NCBI GenBank assembly: GCA_009995705.1
Contig: JAADBR010000046.1
Coordinates: forward strand, 1-25,810
Source: Microcystis aeruginosa W13-11
GTDB taxonomy: Bacteria > Cyanobacteriota > Cyanobacteriia > Cyanobacteriales > Microcystaceae
DNA length: 25,810 bases
Reading direction: 5' to 3'
Both the position numbers and the translations under genes were made by a program. This document shows positions 14,122-22,949 of the stretch, in pieces (the first letter of the stretch is position 1; every line of letters starts with the position of its first letter). A model generated the notes under the pieces. It was not told the DNA's origin, searched no databases, and was given only the letters and a program-made list of their open reading frames with translations.

Positions 14122-14259
14122 CTAAACACTTAAACGATAGCGCCCTCTTTTCCGACGAGCTTTAATCACCTTGCGTCCGTTGACGCTACGCATTCTCGCT
14201 CTAAATCCGGAAGTGCGCTTCTGTTTGCGCGTGGTTCCTTCTAAAGTACGTTTACTCAC
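14122..14259 (-). CDS. rpmH: 50S ribosomal protein L34
   Basis: A GTG start at 14259-14257 gives a 45-residue, strongly basic protein [20 protein letters not shown]...[18 protein letters not shown] with the L34 signature (RTxxG-R-A-R-M-x-x-x-x-G-x-x-V-x-x-x-R-R-x-K-G-R). AAGGAG is 13 bases upstream on the minus strand. It is the first gene of the rpmH-rnpA-PH-yidC-jag cluster. Confidence 0.95.
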
Positions 14260-14349
14260 TGCTGATTTTTCTCCTTAAGATAGAGTTAGTCTATAGATAT
14301 AAAGACACAATTTTTGATTATAACAAAATTCCTAGGAATTTGGAAGCCT

Positions 14350-16314
14350 ATGGTCAAGCTCCGTTTTGGTCGGGATATCTGCAATTATCTTCCGGTGGCT
14401 GAAAAGCGCGAATGGTTGGTCACTAATGGTATTGGAGGTTTTGCTGCGGGAACCGTGGCCGGATTGCTAACTCGCTGTTATCATGGCCTCTTGATCGCTG
14501 CTTTGGCTCCACCGACGAAAAGAACGCTGCTAGTGACTAAAATCGATGAATCGGTACAATATAACCAGAAACTCTATCATCTGGCCAGCAATCGCTGGTT
14601 AGGTGCTACGATCGAACCACAAGGCTATATTAATATCGAAAGTTTTCATCTGGAAGGGACAATTCCCGTCTGGACTTTTATCTGTGGGGATGCCTTACTA
14701 GAAAAGCGTATCTGGATGGAACCGGGAGAAAATACCACCTATACTCGCTATACCTACCTTCGCGGCAATTCTCCTTTAACCTTGAATCTGACTGCTTTTG
14801 TCAATTATCGTGATTTTCACGGCAATACCCAGGGTTTTAACTGGCAAATGGCTATTAGTCCCCTAGAAAAAGGAGTAAGAGTGATTGCATATAATAATGC
14901 TGTACCTTTTTATCTATTAATCAGTCAAGGAGAGGTTTTTACCGCTCATATCTGGTATTATCGCTTTGATTTGGCCGTAGAACGTTATCGTGGTTTAATC
15001 GATCGAGAAAATCATCTCCATGCCGCTAGTTTTTCGACTACTCTTAAAGTGGGAGAATCGGTGACAATTGCCGCTAGTACCCGTCCCGATCCCAGTTTAG
15101 ACGGTCAATCTTCTCTAGAGTCTCGCTATCGCTACGAGAATAGTCTGATTAATCCCCGGCAGCCGCCATGGATTCAACAACTTACCCTCGCTGCCGACCA
15201 GTTTATCGTTAGTCGTCCTCTCCCCGATCAACCGGATGGCAAAACGATAATCGCAGGTTATCCTTGGTTTGGTGATTGGGGTCGCGATACGATGATCTCC
15301 CTGAGAGGATTAACTTTGACTACAGGGCGACCTGCGATCGCCCGTCAGATTTTACTAACTTTTTCCCATTATCTAGACCGGGGTTTATTGCCCAATTTAC
15401 TGCCCGATGGCGGAGAAATGCCCGAATATAACGCCGTCGATGCTATTCTTTGGTATTTTGAAGCCATTCGTTCCTATTTTAACCAAAGCCAAGATTTTGA
15501 GTTTCTCAAAACTATTTATCCCGCTTTAAAGGAAGTGATCGCTTGGTTTCGTCGTGGTACTCGCTACAATATTCACCTAGATGACGATGGTTTGATCTAT
15601 GCTGGCGAAACGGCAGTACAGTTAACTTGGATGGATGCCAAAGTTGATAATCTGGTGATTACTCCCCGCATCGGCAAACCTGTGGAAATTAATGCTCTTT
15701 GGTTCAACGCCTTAAAAATCATGGTTCAATTTGCCCATTATTTGGGCATGGATGCCACTGATTACGAAAAAATGAGAGAAATGACCTTAAAAGGATTTTC
15801 TCGCTTCTGGGACGATTATCTAGGGTATTGTTATGATGTTTTAGATACGGACAAGGGTAATGATGCCAGTTTGCGACCGAATCAACTTTTTGCCCTGTCT
15901 TTGTCGGTGGAGGAGTTATTAAATTCCCCACAGAAAAAGGCCATTGTTGATATTTGTGCTTTAAAATTGTTGACTTCTCGCGGTTTGCGATCGCTAGATA
16001 TGGATCATCCCGATTACCGTGGCGTTTACAGTGGCGATCGCTTAGAAAGAGATAGTGCCTACCATCAGGGGACAGTCTGGGGATGGTTATTAGGGGCATT
16101 TATCGAAGCCCATCTAAAAGTCTATCGCGATCCCATCCTAGCTGAGAGTTTTTTAACACCGATGGTTGACCATCTTCAGGATAGCTGTATCGGTAATTTA
16201 AGTGAAATTTTCGATGGTAATGCTCCTTTTACCCCTAGGGGTGCTTTTGCTCAAGCATGGACAGTGGCAGAGGTATTAAGGGTTTGGCAAGGGATCCGAG
16301 AATTTCGGCCATAA
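14350..16314 (+). CDS. Glycogen debranching enzyme-type amylo-alpha-1,6-glucosidase
   Basis: From ATG 14350 the protein is 654 residues. The N-terminal beta-rich part (REWLVTNGIGGFAAGTVAGL, TRCYHGLLIAA) matches the GDE N-terminal domain. The C-terminal (alpha/alpha)6 barrel has PWFGDWGRDTMISLRGLTL, EYNAVDAILWYF, YAGETAVQLTWMDAKVD, and HQGTVWGWLLGAFIEAH; acidic residues in WFGDWGRDT and WMDAKVD are expected in catalysis. This GH133-like enzyme group removes alpha-1,6 branches of glycogen in the cytoplasm; bacterial members may act mainly as the glucosidase half. I chose ATG 14350 because the frame upstream opens only with a TTG at 14314 and there is a GGAAG near 14342. It is divergent from rpmH, with the shared region at 14260-14349. 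Confidence 0.9.
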   Translation: MVKLRFGRDICNYLPVAEKREWLVTNGIGGFAAGTVAGLLTRCYHGLLIAALAPPTKRTLLVTKIDESVQYNQKLYHLASNRWLGATIEPQGYINIESFHLEGTIPVWTFICGDALLEKRIWMEPGENTTYTRYTYLRGNSPLTLNLTAFVNYRDFHGNTQGFNWQMAISPLEKGVRVIAYNNAVPFYLLISQGEVFTAHIWYYRFDLAVERYRGLIDRENHLHAASFSTTLKVGESVTIAASTRPDPSLDGQSSLESRYRYENSLINPRQPPWIQQLTLAADQFIVSRPLPDQPDGKTIIAGYPWFGDWGRDTMISLRGLTLTTGRPAIARQILLTFSHYLDRGLLPNLLPDGGEMPEYNAVDAILWYFEAIRSYFNQSQDFEFLKTIYPALKEVIAWFRRGTRYNIHLDDDGLIYAGETAVQLTWMDAKVDNLVITPRIGKPVEINALWFNALKIMVQFAHYLGMDATDYEKMREMTLKGFSRFWDDYLGYCYDVLDTDKGNDASLRPNQLFALSLSVEELLNSPQKKAIVDICALKLLTSRGLRSLDMDHPDYRGVYSGDRLERDSAYHQGTVWGWLLGAFIEAHLKVYRDPILAESFLTPMVDHLQDSCIGNLSEIFDGNAPFTPRGAFAQAWTVAEVLRVWQGIREFRP

Positions 16315-16403
16315 TCCTTTAAAATAAGCAATGGTTAGGTGTGTTAGGCCCCCCAAGTACCGACCCTAAAAACCTCAGTTAGACCGTTAAGGACAAAACT
16401 CTT

Positions 16404-17045
16404 ATGCAGAAACCGCAAGTTATTTTTCTCGATGCTGTGGGAACCCTTTTTGGGGTAAAAGGCAGTGTCGGAGGAATTTATAGTCAAATAGCGGCGGATT
16501 TTGGGGTAGAGGTGGTGGCCGAGAGTCTAGAACAGTCTTTCTCGGCTATTTTCCCCACTTCTCCCCCCCTAGCTTTTCCTGACGTTGAACTGGCACAAAT
16601 TCCTGAGTTAGAGTATCGCTGGTGGCGATCGCTGACTGGAGCAGTTTTTAATAATTTAGGTTATCTGGAAAGATTTTCCGATTTTGAGGCTTTTTTTGGC
16701 GAACTTTACCATCATTTTGCCACGGCCGAGCCTTGGGTGCTGTACGAGGATGTCATTCCCGCTTTAAGACTCTGGCAGATTCAGGGGATCGAGTTGGGGA
16801 TTATTTCTAATTTTGATAGTCGTATCTATCAAGTTTTGGCCGAATTAGGCTTAGAATATTTTTTTCGATCGATCACGATTTCTTCCCAGACAGGAGCAGC
16901 TAAACCCGATCCGGAAATTTTTCAAATCGCCCTAGAAAAACATGATTGTTCCCCTGCACAAGCTTGGCATATTGGCGATAGTAAAAAAGAGGACTATCAA
17001 GGGGCAAAAGCCTTGGGTATGGAGGCGTTTTTAATTAAAAGATAA
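16404..17045 (+). CDS. HAD-superfamily hydrolase (class IA phosphatase-like)
   Basis: The 213-residue protein has motif I as FLDAVGTLF (Asp nucleophile present; the second Asp of the usual DxD is Val), motif II GIISNFDSR (Ser/Asn), motif III Lys in GAAKPDPEIF, and motif IV HIGDSKKEDYQGAKALGM. The cap between residues about 20-95 is helical, so it fits HAD subfamily IA. Known relatives dephosphorylate small phosphometabolites. DxV in motif I occurs in other HAD-IA proteins but removes the general acid of typical phosphatases, so activity may be altered. It follows the debranching enzyme by 89 bases and may be co-transcribed. Confidence 0.85.
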   Translation: MQKPQVIFLDAVGTLFGVKGSVGGIYSQIAADFGVEVVAESLEQSFSAIFPTSPPLAFPDVELAQIPELEYRWWRSLTGAVFNNLGYLERFSDFEAFFGELYHHFATAEPWVLYEDVIPALRLWQIQGIELGIISNFDSRIYQVLAELGLEYFFRSITISSQTGAAKPDPEIFQIALEKHDCSPAQAWHIGDSKKEDYQGAKALGMEAFLIKR

Positions 17046-17074
17046 AAGCGAAAAAAAGTCTTTCAGTGGGAAGA

Positions 17075-17101
17075 GGGGATAGGGAGGAAACACATATCCC
17101 C
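17075..17101. terminator. Possible bidirectional terminator between the HAD gene and grpE
   Basis: GGGGATA (17075-17081) and TATCCCC (17095-17101) form a 7-bp stem between two convergent genes. A second small hairpin AACAC-TTT-GTGTT lies at 17118-17130. No strong U-tract follows on either strand, so intrinsic termination is uncertain. Confidence 0.3.
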
Positions 17102-17128
17102 AAAACCAAAATATCTCAACACTTTGTG

Positions 17129-17845
17129 TTAGAGGGATTCCTGGGATGGAATGGAAGTAGATTCTGACTGATCAGCGTTAGGATCTGTCTCTTTGGGGGC
17201 GGCCACTTTTACCAAAGCATGACGCAAAACATCTTCTCCGAGAGTGTATCCTCGCACTAGCTGCTCCACTACCGTGCCTTCGGGATGTTCATCGGTGTAC
17301 TCCCGCATCATTGCTTCGTGGTAGGTGGGATCAAAGGGTTGACTTTCTGGACGCATGGGGGAAACGCCTAAACGCTTGAGACTGTCCACTAAGGTTTTAT
17401 AGACCCCTTGGTAACTCTTGTGAATACCCATCTCGCCATCGTTAGCTGGTTTAATTTGAGTACGAGCGCGCTCAAAATTATCCACCACACCAAGAATTTC
17501 CATCAGGGTTTTGCCCTTGATTTTTGTGTCCAGTTCCTCTTTTTCCTTGGCTGTGCGTTTGCGAAAATTGTCGAACTCGGCTGCTAGAGTGATATAGCGT
17601 TTCTTATAGGCATCAACCTGTTGGGTTTGTTCCTCTAACTGCTGTTTGAGAGTATCAATTTCCTCTTGTAGAGTATCGATTCCGCCTAGAAAGGAAATTT
17701 CCTCGCCAGAGGCGGCCTTGTCCGTCACCGTTTTGGCTTCATCGGTGACACTGGCTTCTGATTCGTTTGTAGGAGATTCAGGGGAATTAGAGGAGGATTC
17801 TTGGTTTTCGTCGAAAATTGCTGAGGTATTTGGTTCTGCACTCAT
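17129..17845 (-). CDS. grpE: GrpE nucleotide exchange factor for DnaK
   Basis: The protein (238 residues from ATG 17845) has a long acidic Ser/Glu-rich N-terminus, a predicted coiled coil at about 58-100 ([20 protein letters not shown]), and the GrpE core with [20 protein letters not shown]. Its C-terminal beta wing contains [20 protein letters not shown] and [21 protein letters not shown], the family signature. It exchanges ADP for ATP on DnaK in the cytoplasm. An upstream ATG at 17878 would add 11 residues; neither start has a Shine-Dalgarno, and I prefer the one giving the acidic start MSAEPNTS. dnaK is not adjacent, and I see no CIRCE operator upstream. It is divergent from pilB. Confidence 0.95.
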   Translation of the reverse strand: MSAEPNTSAIFDENQESSSNSPESPTNESEASVTDEAKTVTDKAASGEEISFLGGIDTLQEEIDTLKQQLEEQTQQVDAYKKRYITLAAEFDNFRKRTAKEKEELDTKIKGKTLMEILGVVDNFERARTQIKPANDGEMGIHKSYQGVYKTLVDSLKRLGVSPMRPESQPFDPTYHEAMMREYTDEHPEGTVVEQLVRGYTLGEDVLRHALVKVAAPKETDPNADQSESTSIPSQESL

Positions 17846-18085
17846 GGTATAGGATTTTATTGGGGAATTTGGCAACATATGACCATTTAATGCTGATTTT
17901 GGTCTTTAAGTACCAGCTAGTAATCAAAGTTTAACCCTTAATGTAACATTTTGTGGACAAGATCTGTAACTAAATATAAGCAGCCCCGATCGATAATCAG
18001 TGATCTAGAAAAATTTTTGCTAGAATGGAATTTTATCATTAAAATTGGGAAGATTAAAGGCTAGTGGAGAGGTTAGGAATCGTCT

Positions 18086-20101
18086 ATGACATTTTCTTCC
18101 AAGAAAACCCGTGCTGTCGCCCTAGGCAATTACTTTTCCCCCTTTGGTAACAAGTTAGTGCAGTCGGGCTATATCGGTGCCGAGCAAATGCAACAGGCCC
18201 TGGTGGAAACGCGAAAATCGGGGCGATCGCTAGTAGAAATATTGCAAAAACTAACCGGGCGGCCTTTGCCCCCGGATTTACAGCGACAGTACAAGAAAAA
18301 CCAGTTATTTGAACTAAAAATTCTCTACGGAGTCGAATCGATCGACCCCGAGTTGAGCGATGTGGATGGACTGGAAATAGCTAGGCTGATCGATTCTTTG
18401 ATTCCGATCGATCTTTGTCGTCGCTATCGTCTCATCCCCCTGCGTCGAATCGGAGGAGAGCCAGCCGCGATTTTGATAGCCATGGTCGATCCCGACAACC
18501 TCGAGGCTACTGACGATATCAATCGTATTCTCCGCCCCAGGGAGTTAGGTTTACAGCGTTTGGTGATTGCCGGGGAAGATTATGAAAGATTACTGGAAAA
18601 ATTCTACCAGGCCCAATCGGAACTAGAACGGGAGAAGGCCCGACTGCAAAAAGAAAAAGAACTCGAAAAACTCTCGGATCTGACCGATATTGTCGGCAGT
18701 CTTGATTTAACCTCGGGTGTTGCTAATGATGAAGTGACCGATGATCTCGGAGAAGGGGATGCTAATCAAGCCCCCGTCATCAACCTAGTCAGTAAAATTA
18801 TAGCTAAAGCTCTACAGGAAGGAGCCTCCGATATTCACATCGAACCCCAAGAGGAATTCCTGAAAATTCGCTTTCGCAAAGATGGAGTTCTTCATCAAGC
18901 TTTTGAGCCACTGCCGAAAAAAATCGCCCCGGCGGTCACAGCCCGTTTTAAAATCATGGCCGATCTCGATATTGCCGAACGTCGTCTTCCCCAGGATGGT
19001 AAAATTCGGCGGATGTATCAAGGGCGAAAAGTGGATTTTCGGGTTAATACCCTGCCCACTCGCTACGGGGAAAAAGTCTGTTTAAGGATTCTCGATAACT
19101 CGGCTACCCAGTTGGGTTTAGATAAACTAATCACCGATCGAAATACTCTGCAAACTGTCCGGGACTTGGCCAGTCGTCCCTTTGGTCTGTTGCTGGTGAC
19201 AGGCCCCACTGGTTCGGGGAAATCCACCAGTTTATACTCGATGTTAGCGGAAAGAAATCACCCCGGAATCAATATCAATACCGCCGAAGACCCGATTGAA
19301 TATTCTCTGCCAGGCATCACCCAGGTGCAGATAATTCGCGAAAAAGGCATGGATTTCGCCTCGATTCTGCGGGCATTCCTGCGACAAGACCCGGATGTGA
19401 TTCTGGTGGGAGAAACTAGGGATAGGGAAACGGCTAAAACGGTGATCGAGGCCGCTTTAACCGGTCACTTGGTCTTAACTACCCTACACACCAACGATGC
19501 CGCAGGTGCGATCGTTCGTCTTGATAAGATGGGGATTGAACCGTTTATGATTTCTGGTTCTCTGTTGGGAATCTTGGCCCAGCGTCTCGTGCGGCGCGTC
19601 TGTACCCAGTGTCGGGTCGCCTATCACCCTAGTCAAGAGGAATTAGCCCGTTTTGGTCTTTCCGCTGCCAATGAACAGGAAGTGACTTTTTATAAGGCTA
19701 ATACCCTAACTATGGAGGAAATTCAACAAGCGCGAAAACAGGGCAATCTCTGCCTTAACTGTGCTGGCAGCGGTTACAAAGATCGCATCGGTGTCTATGA
19801 GGTAATGCAGAATAGTGAACGAATACAGCAGTTAATTAACCAAGGGGCGACAACCGATCGCATTAAGGAGGCGGCCATTGATGAGGGCATGGTGACACTC
19901 CTAGCCTATAGTTTAAATCTGGTGCGCGAGGGTTACACCACCCTCGAAGAAGTAGAACGGGTGACACTGACCGATTCTGGTCTAGAAGCGGAATTAAAAG
20001 CCAAACGGAAAAGCGGTTTAATCTGTAGTGGTTGTCGCGCCGAACTACAACCAGAATGGCTCGATTGTCCCTATTGTATGAGACCGCGATTTAGTTATTA
20101 A
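18086..20101 (+). CDS. pilB: Type IV pilus extension ATPase PilB
   Basis: The 671-residue protein has an N-terminal MshEN/T2SSE_N domain (about 15-165), a helical linker, and the secretion ATPase core: Walker A GPTGSGKSTS at 373, Asp box EDPIEY, Walker B VILVGETRD, and His box TGHLVLTTLHTND. A zinc site follows with CTQC at 506 and CLNC at 556. It ends with a separate zinc-ribbon-like tail CSGCRAELQPEWLDCPYCMR (Cys pairs from about 646), seen in cyanobacterial PilB. As a hexamer at the inner membrane it powers pilus assembly for twitching and DNA uptake. It is followed by pilT and pilC in the same direction; intergenic repeats separate them but co-transcription is likely. Confidence 0.95.
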   Translation: MTFSSKKTRAVALGNYFSPFGNKLVQSGYIGAEQMQQALVETRKSGRSLVEILQKLTGRPLPPDLQRQYKKNQLFELKILYGVESIDPELSDVDGLEIARLIDSLIPIDLCRRYRLIPLRRIGGEPAAILIAMVDPDNLEATDDINRILRPRELGLQRLVIAGEDYERLLEKFYQAQSELEREKARLQKEKELEKLSDLTDIVGSLDLTSGVANDEVTDDLGEGDANQAPVINLVSKIIAKALQEGASDIHIEPQEEFLKIRFRKDGVLHQAFEPLPKKIAPAVTARFKIMADLDIAERRLPQDGKIRRMYQGRKVDFRVNTLPTRYGEKVCLRILDNSATQLGLDKLITDRNTLQTVRDLASRPFGLLLVTGPTGSGKSTSLYSMLAERNHPGININTAEDPIEYSLPGITQVQIIREKGMDFASILRAFLRQDPDVILVGETRDRETAKTVIEAALTGHLVLTTLHTNDAAGAIVRLDKMGIEPFMISGSLLGILAQRLVRRVCTQCRVAYHPSQEELARFGLSAANEQEVTFYKANTLTMEEIQQARKQGNLCLNCAGSGYKDRIGVYEVMQNSERIQQLINQGATTDRIKEAAIDEGMVTLLAYSLNLVREGYTTLEEVERVTLTDSGLEAELKAKRKSGLICSGCRAELQPEWLDCPYCMRPRFSY

Positions 20102-20107
20102 GATAGT

Positions 20108-20215
20108 TTTTCAGTGGTCAGTTATGAGATTTGAGTTTTAAGTAAGGAGTATTAAGTGAGTAGTCTTAAATAGCACTTTTCCAATGTCTTTTCACTGGTT
20201 ACTGTTCACTATAGA
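20108..20215. repeat. Degenerate heptamer repeat block C between pilB and pilT
   Basis: The sequence TTTTTCAGTGGTCAGTTATGA opens the block, followed by AGATTTGAGTTTTAAGT (shared exactly with block A) and variants such as TCACTGGTTACTGTTCACT. It nearly fills the pilB-pilT gap of 127 bases. Confidence 0.6.
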
Positions 20216-20228
20216 TGGGGTTTAACTT

Positions 20229-21335
20229 ATGGAATTAATGATCGAAGATTTAATGGAAAAATTGGTTGAGATGGGCGGTTCCGATATGCACATTCAGTCC
20301 CGTGCGCCGGTCTATTTTCGCATTAGTGGCAAACTCATCCCAATTAATGAAAAATCTTTAACCCCGCAAGATTGTCAGAAATTGATTTTTAGTATGCTCA
20401 ATAATACTCAAATAAAAGAGTTAGAGCAGAATTGGGAATTAGACTGTTCCTACGGGGTGAAAGGATTAGCAAGATTTAGGATTAATGTTTATAAAGAAAG
20501 GGGAGCCTATGCAGCTTGTTTACGCGCTTTGTCCTCTAAAATTCCTAACTTTGAACAATTAAATTTACCAGAAGTAATCCGAGAATTATCGGAAAGACCG
20601 AGGGGATTAATTCTCGTAACTGGTCAAACAGGTTCAGGTAAAACTACCACTTTAGCATCAATTTTAGACTTAATTAATCGGACTAGACCTGAACATATTT
20701 TGACTATAGAAGACCCAATTGAATACGTTTTTCCTAATATAAAAAGCCTGTTTCACCAACGACAAAAAGGAGAAGATACCAAGAGTTTTGCTAACGCATT
20801 AAGGGCAGCTTTACGAGAAGATCCTGATATTATACTTGTGGGAGAAATGCGAGATTTAGAAACAATTAGTTTGGCAATTACGGCGGCAGAAACCGGTCAC
20901 TTAGTCTTCGGAACCCTACACACTAGCTCGGCAGCGGGAACAGTGGATCGGATCATTGACGTTTTCCCCTCTAACCAACAGGCACAAATTCGCGCCATGT
21001 TATCCAATTCTTTACTAGCAGTTTTTAGTCAAAACCTAGTCAAGAAAAAAAATCCTAAACCGGGGGAATTTGGCCGGGCAATGGTACAGGAAATCATGGT
21101 GGTAACTCCAGCGATCGCTAACCTAATTCGCGAAGGAAAAGCCCCCCAAGTTTACTCGGCAATTCAAACGGGAATGAAGCTAGGAATGCAAACTATGGAA
21201 CAGGGATTAGCTAATTTAGTTGTTAGCGGTGTTATATCCTTTGAAGAGGCAATTTCTAAAAGTAGTAAACCCGATGAATTACAACGTCTTGTCGCTGGGT
21301 CCATTGCTAACGCCAAAACTAAAGCCCGTTTCTAA
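20229..21335 (+). CDS. pilT: Type IV pilus retraction ATPase PilT
   Basis: The 368-residue protein begins MELMIEDLMEKLVEMGGSDM, then HIQSRAPVYFRISGKLIPIN (PAS-like N-terminal domain). The ATPase core has Walker A GQTGSGKTTT at 132, EDPIEYVF, Walker B IILVGEMRD, and TGHLVFGTLHTSSAAGTVDR, the PilT-specific His-box sequence. The C-terminal region retains AMVQEIMVVTPAIANLIREG, corresponding to the AIRNLIRE retraction motif. It disassembles pilin into the membrane during retraction. ATPase core and length are normal for PilT, without the PilB zinc site. GATGGGG lies 10-15 bases before the ATG; a weak ribosome site. Confidence 0.95.
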   Translation: MELMIEDLMEKLVEMGGSDMHIQSRAPVYFRISGKLIPINEKSLTPQDCQKLIFSMLNNTQIKELEQNWELDCSYGVKGLARFRINVYKERGAYAACLRALSSKIPNFEQLNLPEVIRELSERPRGLILVTGQTGSGKTTTLASILDLINRTRPEHILTIEDPIEYVFPNIKSLFHQRQKGEDTKSFANALRAALREDPDIILVGEMRDLETISLAITAAETGHLVFGTLHTSSAAGTVDRIIDVFPSNQQAQIRAMLSNSLLAVFSQNLVKKKNPKPGEFGRAMVQEIMVVTPAIANLIREGKAPQVYSAIQTGMKLGMQTMEQGLANLVVSGVISFEEAISKSSKPDELQRLVAGSIANAKTKARF

Positions 21336-21349
21336 TGATAAATACTGTG

Positions 21350-21438
21350 TATAGCGGTTTTCACAGAAGTTAGTCCCGATTGAAACGCCTATCTATCAAG
21401 GGATTTACCCTACCTTAATTAGACTGAAAACCGCTATA
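21350..21438. mobile_element. 89-bp miniature inverted-repeat element between pilT and pilC
   Basis: TATAGCGGTTTTCA at 21350-21363 is inverted perfectly as TGAAAACCGCTATA at 21425-21438. The interior (61 bases) is non-coding. TA at both outer ends is compatible with TA-targeting IS630/Tc1-mariner-type elements, which is an inference. It sits inside an otherwise functional pil operon. Confidence 0.7.
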
Positions 21439-21461
21439 AAAGGGATAGGAGAGTGGGAAGT

Positions 21462-21503
21462 TTTTTTCAGTAAACAGTGAACTGATAACTGATAATTGAT
21501 AAC
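21462..21503. repeat. Degenerate heptamer repeat block D (inverted copy of block B)
   Basis: Bases 21462-21495 are the exact reverse complement of 7698-7731, and the adjacent GAGTGGGAAG mirrors the C-rich tail beside block B. The block ends 11 bases before pilC. Confidence 0.75.
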
Positions 21504-21514
21504 TAATTTGTTCT

Positions 21515-22729
21515 ATGCCTACTTTTGTCGCACAAGTTAAAAGCAGCTCTGGAAAAGTTTTCCAGGAGAAAGTTGAAGCTATGTCTCCCGATCATGCCCG
21601 AATGATGCTGAAGGCGAAATATGCCGCCGTCGGTAAAGTCAAAAAAGCGGGAGGAGAGATCGATCTTTCTAGTTTAGAGTTGATATTTGCCAAGATTTCC
21701 ATCAAAGATAAAGCGGTTTTTTCCCGTCAATTTTCGGTAATGATTAATGCTGGTGTGCCGATTATGAGATGTTTGGGAGTTTTGGGGGATCAATCCAGTA
21801 ATCCCAAGATGAGAAAAGCACTACAAGCGATTAGCGCCGACGTACAGCAAGGGAGTCCGTTATCGCAAGCGATGGCCAAACATACCGAATGTTTTGATGA
21901 ACTTTATGTCAGTATGATCGAAGCTGGAGAGACGGGGGGGGTACTCGATGAAGTGCTGCTCCGTCTCTCGAAACTTTTGGAAGATATGGCCCGCTTGAAA
22001 AACCAGATTAAATCAGCGATGACCTATCCAGTGGTAGTGGGAATTTTGGCGATAATTGTGTTTTTCGGGATGACGATCTTTTTAATTCCCGTGTTTGCGA
22101 AAATTTTCACCGATTTGAAGGTGCCACTACCAGCTTTAACGCAATTTATGCTCTTTTTAAGTGGCGTGATGCGTAGTTGGTTGATTTTAATTCCGATTGT
22201 CACCATTGCTGCCACGGTTTTTTTGCTGCGTCGCTATTACAAAACCCGGATAGGTCGTCTGCAAATTGACTGGTTTTTCCTTAAAATGCCCCTTTTTGGC
22301 GATTTGAATAAAAAATCGGCTGTGGCTAGATTTTGCCGGGTTTTGGGGACTCTGACGCGTTCTGGTGTCCCGATTTTGAATTCCCTTGATATGGTTTGTA
22401 ATACGGTGGGTAATCAGGTAATTGCTAATACAATCGCTAGAGCTAAGAAGGAAATTCAGCAGGGGGGAATGATGAGTTTCGCCCTACAAAAAGCCAATGT
22501 TTTCCCACCTTTGGCCATTCAAATGATTAGTATTGGTGAGGAAACAGGAGAATTAGATGCCATGATGATGAAAGTGGCGGATTTCTACGAAGATGAGGTG
22601 GAACAGGCCGTTAAAGCTTTAACCAGTATCATTGAACCCTTGATGATGGTTGCTATTGGGGTGATGGTGGGAACTATTCTTGTGTCTATGTACCTACCCA
22701 TGTTTAAAGTCTTCGACGCCTTGCAATAA
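21515..22729 (+). CDS. pilC: Type IV pilus inner-membrane platform protein PilC
   Basis: The 404-residue protein consists of two GspF/PilC domains (about 70-195 and 270-395). It has SIKDKAVFSRQFSVMINAGV, then FDELYVSMIEAGETGGVLDE, and the repeated form PPLAIQMISIGEETGELDAM. Hydrophobic helices lie at about 170-195, 215-240 and 375-395. PilC couples PilB and PilT to the growing pilus base. The short N-terminal region carries FVAQVKSSSGKVFQEKVEA, as in other GspF proteins. No Shine-Dalgarno is clear; the upstream 180 bases are taken up by two repeat elements. Confidence 0.95.
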   Translation: MPTFVAQVKSSSGKVFQEKVEAMSPDHARMMLKAKYAAVGKVKKAGGEIDLSSLELIFAKISIKDKAVFSRQFSVMINAGVPIMRCLGVLGDQSSNPKMRKALQAISADVQQGSPLSQAMAKHTECFDELYVSMIEAGETGGVLDEVLLRLSKLLEDMARLKNQIKSAMTYPVVVGILAIIVFFGMTIFLIPVFAKIFTDLKVPLPALTQFMLFLSGVMRSWLILIPIVTIAATVFLLRRYYKTRIGRLQIDWFFLKMPLFGDLNKKSAVARFCRVLGTLTRSGVPILNSLDMVCNTVGNQVIANTIARAKKEIQQGGMMSFALQKANVFPPLAIQMISIGEETGELDAMMMKVADFYEDEVEQAVKALTSIIEPLMMVAIGVMVGTILVSMYLPMFKVFDALQ

Positions 22730-22730
22730 G

Positions 22731-22755
22731 TTTATCAGTGATCAGTTATCAGTGA
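22731..22755. repeat. Degenerate heptamer repeat block E after pilC
   Basis: TTTATCAGTGATCAGTTATC and AGTGA follow the pilC stop by two bases; same heptamer family as the other blocks, short version. Confidence 0.5.
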
Positions 22756-22760
22756 CTATT

Positions 22761-22861
22761 GCCGGTAGCCTGAAATCAACCAGATTTTAATTTTCATCTC
22801 CTTTTATTTGATTAGGTGAATCTGTCTCTTAGGAAACTTTTGGTTGTTCAAAATTACCGGC
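22761..22861. repeat. Imperfect inverted repeat, possible miniature element
   Basis: GCCGGTA at 22761-22767 pairs with TACCGGC at 22855-22861. Similarity continues inwards with gaps (TGAAATCAACC against TTGAACAACC on the opposite strand). About 101 bases in total, no coding content. It lies in the convergent gap between pilC and the radical SAM gene; a decayed MITE or a folded 3' region are both possible. Confidence 0.35.
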
Positions 22862-22949
22862 CAGCTTTGATTGATGATTCCTTGGAATTAGTCGATCAAG
22901 ATTAGCTGACTTTCTGGGGTTAGAGCATAAAGGGAATAATTTATGATGG

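Noticed and set aside
14096..14350. Chromosome origin near rpmH
   Set aside because: rpmH-rnpA is next to oriC in many bacteria, but there is no dnaA gene and I find no cluster of TTATCCACA-like boxes here.
15719..16099. 126-codon minus-strand frame
   Set aside because: Lies wholly antisense to the well-supported debranching enzyme, with Pro/His/Arg-rich composition typical of a shadow frame.
17846..18085. CIRCE or other heat-shock operator before grpE
   Set aside because: No TTAGCACTC/GAGTGCTAA pair is present in the divergent region.
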